Source: Acuticoccus sp965213555 (GTDB lineage Bacteria > Pseudomonadota > Alphaproteobacteria > Rhizobiales > Amorphaceae). From it: a DNA stretch of 64,000 bases. This document shows positions 59,672 to 64,000 of the stretch, piece by piece; position 1 is the first letter of the stretch; the number at the start of each line of letters is the position of its first letter. The DNA is taken from assembly GCF_965213555.1 (NCBI RefSeq), contig NZ_OZ243890.1:1116001-1180000 (forward strand), written 5' to 3'. A program made the position numbers and the translations under genes. The notes below the pieces were generated by a model. That model made no database searches, was not told the DNA's origin, and worked only from the letters and a program-made list of their open reading frames with translations.

Positions 59672-60667
59672 TCAGCTTGCCGGGCGAAGGCAGCCGGCGA
59701 GGTTGTCCGCGATGGTCCTGATCAGCGTCGGATAAAAGTCCGGACCCGGGCGGATGTCCGCCCCCAACGGGTCGAGGGCGCCTTTGCTCGCATCGGTGCC
59801 TTCGATGACGGCGTCGACGAGGCGCGGTTCGAACTGGGGCTCCGAGAAGACGCAGGCGGCATCGGTGTCTGCGATGATCGCCTTGACCTCGGCGATCCGT
59901 GCCGGGCTCGGCTGCGCCGCATCGCCGAGCGAGATGGCACCGGTCGCCTCGACGTCGAAGCGCGCTTCGAAGTAGTGGTAGGCGTCGTGGAAGACCACGA
60001 AGCTCTGGCCGCGCACCGGCTCGACCGTCTCCGACACCTCTGCGATCAGCGTGTCGAGTTCCCCCTTCGCCGAGGCGGCGTTGCCGTAGTAGGTGGACGC
60101 GTTGTCCGGGTCGACCTGCGACAGCGCGGCTGCGATGGCGTCCACCCAGATCTTTGCATTCTCCGGATCGAGCCAAGCATGGGGATCCACGCCGTGGTGG
60201 GCGTGCGCGTCATCGTGGCCATGATCGTCGTGCGCGGCAGCGTCTTCGTGATCGTCGTCGGCGTCGGCCGCGTCGTCCCCAGGGCCAAGTCCGTCGCCGT
60301 GGTCATCGGCTTCGAAGGTCGCGCCCCCGCGGGACTCCAGGCGAATGGTGTTCGGCAGCTCCAGAAGCGCGACGGTCTGAGCATCACCCGCCAAAGAGCC
60401 GATGGTGCGGGCGAAGGCGGGGCTCAGCTCCTCGCCGATCCAGAACACAATGTCGGCGTCCTGCATGGCGGCGGCTTCCGATGGCCGCATGGCGTATCCG
60501 TGCGGCGAGGCGCCGGGCGGGACGACGAGGGTCGGCTCGCCAACGCCCTCCATCACGCGCGACACCAGGGAGTGGACGGGCAAGATGTCCACCGCGACCT
60601 GCGGGGCTGCAAGAGCGGGCGCTGCCACCGCTGACACGAGGGCAGTGGCAAGGAGATGGGGCTTCAT
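59672..60667 (-). CDS. znuA: Zinc ABC transporter substrate-binding protein (ZnuA)
   Basis: A 331-residue periplasmic zinc-binding protein. The Sec signal peptide is MKPHLLATALVSAVAAPALA. Metal-ligand histidines are in GASPHGYAMRPS, DPHAWLDPENA and VFHDAYHYFEARF. A His/Asp-rich loop (DDHEDAAAHDDHGHDDAHAHH, about residues 135-155) is the ZnuA mark of zinc sensing or buffering. I chose the ATG at 60667; an in-frame ATG at 60706 would add 13 residues before the signal peptide. It is divergent from zur-znuC-znuB. Confidence 0.95.
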   Translation of the reverse strand: MKPHLLATALVSAVAAPALAAPQVAVDILPVHSLVSRVMEGVGEPTLVVPPGASPHGYAMRPSEAAAMQDADIVFWIGEELSPAFARTIGSLAGDAQTVALLELPNTIRLESRGGATFEADDHGDGLGPGDDAADADDDHEDAAAHDDHGHDDAHAHHGVDPHAWLDPENAKIWVDAIAAALSQVDPDNASTYYGNAASAKGELDTLIAEVSETVEPVRGQSFVVFHDAYHYFEARFDVEATGAISLGDAAQPSPARIAEVKAIIADTDAACVFSEPQFEPRLVDAVIEGTDASKGALDPLGADIRPGPDFYPTLIRTIADNLAGCLRPAS

Positions 60668-60709
60668 GGTTCGCACCTTCGCTTGAACGAGCGCCGACGA
60701 CGGCATATT

Positions 60710-60727
60710 GTGACGTTATAATGTATC
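60710..60727. promoter_or_regulatory. Zur-box-like palindrome
   Basis: An 18-base imperfect palindrome with core TTATAA (12 of 18 positions match on the opposite strand), the general form of alphaproteobacterial Zur sites. It lies in the only 53-base gap between znuA and zur and includes the zur ATG at 60721. Binding there would shut off both directions. Confidence 0.6.
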
Positions 60728-61188
60728 GTCGAACGGAACCAGCCCCATCAACCGAGCGCGCGCTCGAAGCGGCCGAGCGGCTGTGCGCTGCCCGCGGCCA
60801 GCGCCTGACGCTGCGCCGTCGGCACACGCTCAAGATCTTGTTGGAGGCTGAGCGGCCGCTCGGTGCCTACGATGTCTTGCATCGTCTCACCGCCCTCGGC
60901 TTCGCTGCGCAGCCGCCCGTGGCCTACCGCGCGCTCGACTTTCTCATCGAGCAGGGGTTCGTCCACAAGCTCCGGGACACGAAGACGTTTCTGGCGTGTC
61001 GCCACCCCCTGGAGAGCCACGGCGCGGCGTTCCTGATTTGCCGCGGGTGCGGGCAGGTGGACGAAATCTGCGTCGAGCCGAAGAAGGGCGCGTTCGGGCG
61101 TGCTGCCCGCGAGGCGGGCTTCATCATCGAGAACACCGTGCTCGAAGCGGAAGGTGTGTGCGCGCAATGCTCCAGGACCGACGCGTGA
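60721..61188 (+). CDS. zur: Fur-family zinc uptake regulator (Zur)
   Basis: A 155-residue Fur-fold repressor. The winged helix is LGAYDVLHRLTALGFAAQPPVAYRALDFL (~48-76), and two CXXC structural zinc pairs are visible: CRGCG (~108) and CAQC near the end. Other metal ligands include HPLESHGAAF. It starts a zur-znuC-znuB unit. No ribosome site is seen before the ATG, which sits inside the presumed Zur box, so the message may be leaderless or the true start further in. Confidence 0.92.
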   Translation: MYRRTEPAPSTERALEAAERLCAARGQRLTLRRRHTLKILLEAERPLGAYDVLHRLTALGFAAQPPVAYRALDFLIEQGFVHKLRDTKTFLACRHPLESHGAAFLICRGCGQVDEICVEPKKGAFGRAAREAGFIIENTVLEAEGVCAQCSRTDA

Positions 61189-61922
61189 CGCTCCTGCGCG
61201 GCACTGAGCTTTCGGTGACGCTCGGCGCGCGAACCGTGCTCCAGGGCGTTGAGATCGCGATCGAGCAGAACGAGATCGTCACCGTCATCGGCCCCAACGG
61301 CTCCGGCAAGTCGACGCTTTTGCGAACGCTCCTCGGGATGCTCGTCCCCCGCCGCGGTACGGTCACGCGCAGGGACGGTCTCGTCGTCGGCTATCTGCCG
61401 CAACGTCTGGCGCTCGACCCTACCATGCCCATGAGCGTCTGCCGGTTCCTCAACCTGCCGCATCGAGCGCGCCGTGCCGACCGGGAGGCTGTGCTGTCGC
61501 GCGTCGGGTTGCCGGGCTTCGAGCGCCGGCCCATGGCCGCGCTGTCGGGGGGAGAGTTTCAGCGCGCGCTGTTGGCAAGGGCGCTGGTCGCCCGACCGGA
61601 CATTCTGATGCTCGACGAGCCCACCCAGGGGCTCGATCAGACGGGGGCTGCCGCATTCTACAAGCTGATCGATGCCGTGCGCGGGGAAACCGGCTGCGCC
61701 GTCCTGATGGTCAGCCATGACCTTCACGTGGTGATGGCCGCGTCCGACCGCGTGGTCTGCCTCGCCTCCGGCAGCGTCTGTTGCGAGGGCGCGCCGGAGC
61801 ATGTCGCGAGCGCGCCCGCCTATCGCAGCCTCTTCGGCGAAGGCACCGAGGGCGCGCTCGCGCTCTACCGCCACCACGACCACGCCCATCACCTCCACGG
61901 TCCGCACGAAGACTGTTCGTGA
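61185..61922 (+). CDS. znuC: Zinc ABC transporter ATP-binding protein (ZnuC)
   Basis: A 245-residue ATPase: Walker A IGPNGSGKST, signature LSGGEFQRALLARAL, Walker B ILMLDEP and SHDLHVVM. The C-terminus is histidine-rich (RHHDHAHHLHGPHED), common in ZnuC. The GTG at 61185 overlaps the zur stop by 4 bases and has AGGA seven bases before it; an ATG at 61167 is an alternative. Confidence 0.95.
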   Translation: MTLLRGTELSVTLGARTVLQGVEIAIEQNEIVTVIGPNGSGKSTLLRTLLGMLVPRRGTVTRRDGLVVGYLPQRLALDPTMPMSVCRFLNLPHRARRADREAVLSRVGLPGFERRPMAALSGGEFQRALLARALVARPDILMLDEPTQGLDQTGAAAFYKLIDAVRGETGCAVLMVSHDLHVVMAASDRVVCLASGSVCCEGAPEHVASAPAYRSLFGEGTEGALALYRHHDHAHHLHGPHEDCS

Positions 61923-62755
61923 TGCTCGACGACTTCCTGACGCGGGCTGCGCTGGCCGGCGTCGGCGTCGCGCTTGCCGCAGGGCCCCTCGGCTGCTTCG
62001 TGGTGTGGCGCCGCATGGCCTACTTCGGCGACGCCACGGCCCACGCCGCCATCCTCGGCGTGGCGCTCGCGCTCGCGCTCAACATCTCGCTGTTCGTGGG
62101 CGTCGTCGCGGTGTCGCTCCTGATGGCCGCGACGGTCTCGGGGCTTTCCGGCCGGGGCGTCGCAATGGACACGATGCTGGGTGTTCTTGCCCACACCGCG
62201 CTCGCCGCGGGGCTCGTCGCCGTCTCGTTCCTCGTCGGCGTCAGGATGGACCTCGTCGCCTACCTCTTCGGCGACATCCTGGCGGTGAAGCGCACCGACT
62301 TGGCTGTGATCTATGGCGGCGCGGCGCTCGTCGTCGGCCTTCTTGCGTGGCGCTGGTCGGCGCTTCTCACGTCCACCCTCAATCCAGACCTTGCCGGGGC
62401 GAGCGGCATCGATGCCGGACGCGAACAGCTCGTGCTGACCTTGGCGCTCGCCATCACGGTGGCCGTCGCCATCAAGGTGGTCGGCGCGATCCTCATCGCC
62501 TCGATGCTGATCATCCCTGCCGCCGCCGCCCGCCCCCTCTCGCGCACGCCTGAAGCCATGGCCGTCCTCGCCGCACTCTTCGGAGCCATCGCCGCGCTCG
62601 GTGGCCTCTGGGGGTCCTTCCACTTCGACACGCCGACAGGGCCGACGATCGTGGTCACGGCATCGACGTTATGCGCGGCGACGATGATCATCGGGGCCAT
62701 CCGCCGAGCCGTCGAGGCAAGTTCGTCGAACGCGGCGGACCCGAGACACAGATGA
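61922..62755 (+). CDS. znuB: Zinc ABC transporter permease (ZnuB)
   Basis: A 277-residue ABC-3 type permease with about eight helices. Family motifs: FVVWRRMAYFGDATAHAAILG and the cytoplasmic coupling region around LNPDLAGASGIDAGREQ. The start overlaps the znuC stop by one base. It completes ZnuABC for high-affinity zinc import. Confidence 0.95.
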   Translation: MLDDFLTRAALAGVGVALAAGPLGCFVVWRRMAYFGDATAHAAILGVALALALNISLFVGVVAVSLLMAATVSGLSGRGVAMDTMLGVLAHTALAAGLVAVSFLVGVRMDLVAYLFGDILAVKRTDLAVIYGGAALVVGLLAWRWSALLTSTLNPDLAGASGIDAGREQLVLTLALAITVAVAIKVVGAILIASMLIIPAAAARPLSRTPEAMAVLAALFGAIAALGGLWGSFHFDTPTGPTIVVTASTLCAATMIIGAIRRAVEASSSNAADPRHR

Positions 62756-62981
62756 TGTCGTCGATCACGACCCCGCTCGAGATGAGCCGCGCCCCTCCGG
62801 TATGCCTCCCGCTCGGCCTTGCGCTTGGTGAAGCGTCCATCGTCCGCGACTGACAGGGCCCCGGGAGTGTCCCCGCTCCGAGCTGGACCCTGTCCGTGTC
62901 GTGGTCCCGTTGGGACCCGGGCGCCGACGGCGAGCGGGGCGGTTGAGCTTGCCGGCCGTCCGGGCTACGCCCCTCGGGTAG
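62756..62981. other. Intergenic region between znuB and tRNA-Lys
   Basis: No gene seen. GACAGGG (62852-62858) and CCCTGTC (62888-62894) form a possible 7-bp stem with a 29-base interior that could help end the znu transcript. The tRNA promoter must also lie here. Confidence 0.4.
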
Positions 62982-63057
62982 GCGCCTGTAGCTCAGCTGG
63001 TAGAGCATCCGACTTTTAATCGGCAGGTCGTGGGTTCGAGTCCCACCGGGCGTACCA
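62982..63057 (+). tRNA. tRNA-Lys (anticodon TTT)
   Basis: A 76-base cloverleaf with encoded CCA. The acceptor stem GCGCCTG pairs with CGGGCGT; the D-arm is GCTCAGCTGGTAGAGC; the anticodon loop CTTTTAA gives TTT; the T-arm is GTGGGTTCGAGTCCCAC. The outer anticodon-stem pair (T27, C43) is a mismatch. Confidence 0.95.
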
Positions 63058-63180
63058 CAGCCTTGAGATCCTTATCGAATGCGACCTCTGATGCTACAGA
63101 GCCATGGTCGCGTGCGGTTGATGCATCAGCACACGGTGCCTTAGTTCGACCGATGCAACAACGGTCCGACGGGCGCGAGC

Positions 63181-64000
63181 TCACCAGGTGTCGATGAACC
63201 CTCGACGCTCGCCCCGACGAGGCTCGCCCGCTGCACGCGCGCCGGCCACGATCATCCGGCGGGTCTCCACCGGGTCGATCACCGCGTCGATCTCGAGGCC
63301 AGAGGCGTAGCTCACCGCCTTGCCCTTGGCGTAGAGCTCACCCAGAAGGCGCTCGTAGAGCCCCTCGCGCGCGGCGGGGTCGGCCTCCGCGTCGAGCTCG
63401 CGGCGGTAGCCGAGCCGCACTGCGCCCTCGAGGCCCATGCCGCCGAACTCGCCCGTCGGCCAGCTCACGGTGAACGCCGCCCTGTGGAAGCTGCCGCCCA
63501 GCATGGCCATGGCGCCGAGCCCGTACCCCTTGCGCAGCACGACGCCGAACATCGGCACCGTGAGCGCCGCGCCGGTGACGAACATGCGGCACACGTGCCG
63601 CACCAGGCCGGTGCGCTCCGCCTCGGGACCCACCATGAAGCCCGGCGTGTCGACCAGCGAGACGAGGGGCAGGCCGAACGCGTCGCATAGCTGCATGAAG
63701 CGCGCCGCCTTGTCCGCCGCGGGGGCGTCGATGGCCCCGCCGAGGTGCCGCGAGTTGTTGGCGATGAGGCCGAACGGGCGCCCCTCGATCCGCACCAGCG
63801 CCGTCACCATGCCGATGCCGAACTCACGGCGCAGCTCCAGCACCGAGCCCTCGTCCGCCAGCGCCGCGATGACGGTGCGCACCTCGTGGCTGCGCAGCCG
63901 GTTCTCCGGGATCGCCTGCCGCAGGATGCGCTGGTCCGGCTCGCTCCAGGTGGCGAGGCGGCCTTGGAAGTAGCCGAGGTACTGTCTGGCCGCCCGGCAC
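63181..64000 (-). CDS. Biotin-dependent acyl-CoA carboxyltransferase, 5' end outside window
   Basis: The C-terminal ~273 residues of a carboxyltransferase (propionyl- or acetyl-CoA carboxylase beta family). Motifs: GRPFGLIANNSRHLGGAID, LVSLVDTPGFMVGPEAE, and RKGYGLGAMAM with the oxyanion glycine loop, followed by WPTGEFGGMGLEGAVRL. The frame stays open to base 64000 without a convincing start, so the gene continues to the right. Whether a biotin domain or carboxylase is fused cannot be seen. Confidence 0.9.
   Translation of the reverse strand, partial: CRAARQYLGYFQGRLATWSEPDQRILRQAIPENRLRSHEVRTVIAALADEGSVLELRREFGIGMVTALVRIEGRPFGLIANNSRHLGGAIDAPAADKAARFMQLCDAFGLPLVSLVDTPGFMVGPEAERTGLVRHVCRMFVTGAALTVPMFGVVLRKGYGLGAMAMLGGSFHRAAFTVSWPTGEFGGMGLEGAVRLGYRRELDAEADPAAREGLYERLLGELYAKGKAVSYASGLEIDAVIDPVETRRMIVAGARAAGEPRRGERRGFIDTW

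Noticed and set aside
62819..63019. Plus-strand ORF ending in CSSAGRASDF
   Set aside because: The C-terminus is a sense translation of the tRNA D-arm, another common artefact.
62993..63184. Minus-strand ORF ending in VGLEPTTCRLKVGCSTS
   Set aside because: This is the well-known false protein made by translating the antisense of a tRNA gene; it covers tRNA-Lys.

Overview
The window is a continuous piece of a high-GC bacterial chromosome, almost certainly an alphaproteobacterium of the Hyphomicrobiales type. The evidence is the dense overlapping operons, two complete branched-chain amino-acid type (Liv) ABC transporters, a tripartite tricarboxylate transporter, a cysD/cysNC sulfate activation pair and a Zur-ZnuABC locus. 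I saw no insertion sequence, integrase, CRISPR array or rRNA. One tRNA-Lys lies near the right end. Both ends are cut inside genes: an amidase on the left and a biotin-dependent carboxyltransferase on the right.

Layout. 1-6.6 kb: amidase, GNAT acetyltransferase, TSUP permease, then sulfate assimilation (a CysQ-like phosphatase with an odd N-terminal membrane extension, cysD, cysNC). 6.6-14.2 kb: single genes, including a DsbA-like isomerase, a secreted DUF1906 protein, a spore-photolyase-like radical SAM protein, an MFS carrier, a methyltransferase, a reductase-only RibD, cytochrome b561 and ribA. 14.2-19.3 kb: Liv transporter 1 on the minus strand, with a RraA-like protein divergent from it. 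20-26.4 kb: CoA and amino-acid metabolism, including an acyl-CoA synthetase broken by a frameshift. 26.6-31.7 kb: an operon encoding a four-subunit succinate dehydrogenase/fumarate reductase-like complex followed by a two-subunit fumarase-like hydratase. 31.7-38.8 kb: a YeiH permease, an enolase-superfamily enzyme, a TSUP permease and LysR, divergent from a TctCBA transporter. 38.8-47.7 kb: a GntR-led catabolic operon (carboxymuconolactone decarboxylase family, 3-hydroxyisobutyrate dehydrogenase family, hydrolase, lactonase-like MBL protein) divergent from Liv transporter 2, with a clear palindrome between them. 47.7-52.8 kb: ADP-forming acyl-CoA synthetase, old-yellow-enzyme and flavin monooxygenase.

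The most unusual region is 53.0-59.6 kb. A minus-strand operon encodes two paralogous small proteins (85 and 78 residues), a type I secretion ABC protein with altered NBD motifs, a HlyD-type adaptor, and a 371-residue protein carrying two copies of the same ~50-residue Q-x-N/D-N-D/N-x-x-P-x-x-Q-x-N unit that makes up most of the small proteins. The small proteins contain no lysine, arginine or cysteine. Hairpins follow each small gene. A divergent unit encodes a DUF6894 protein and a LuxR-type regulator whose receiver domain has lost its phosphorylation site. I read this as an uncharacterised type I secretion locus with its own repeat-protein cargo.

The right end (59.7-62.8 kb) is a zinc-uptake locus: znuA divergent from zur-znuC-znuB, with a Zur-box-like palindrome that overlaps the zur start codon.
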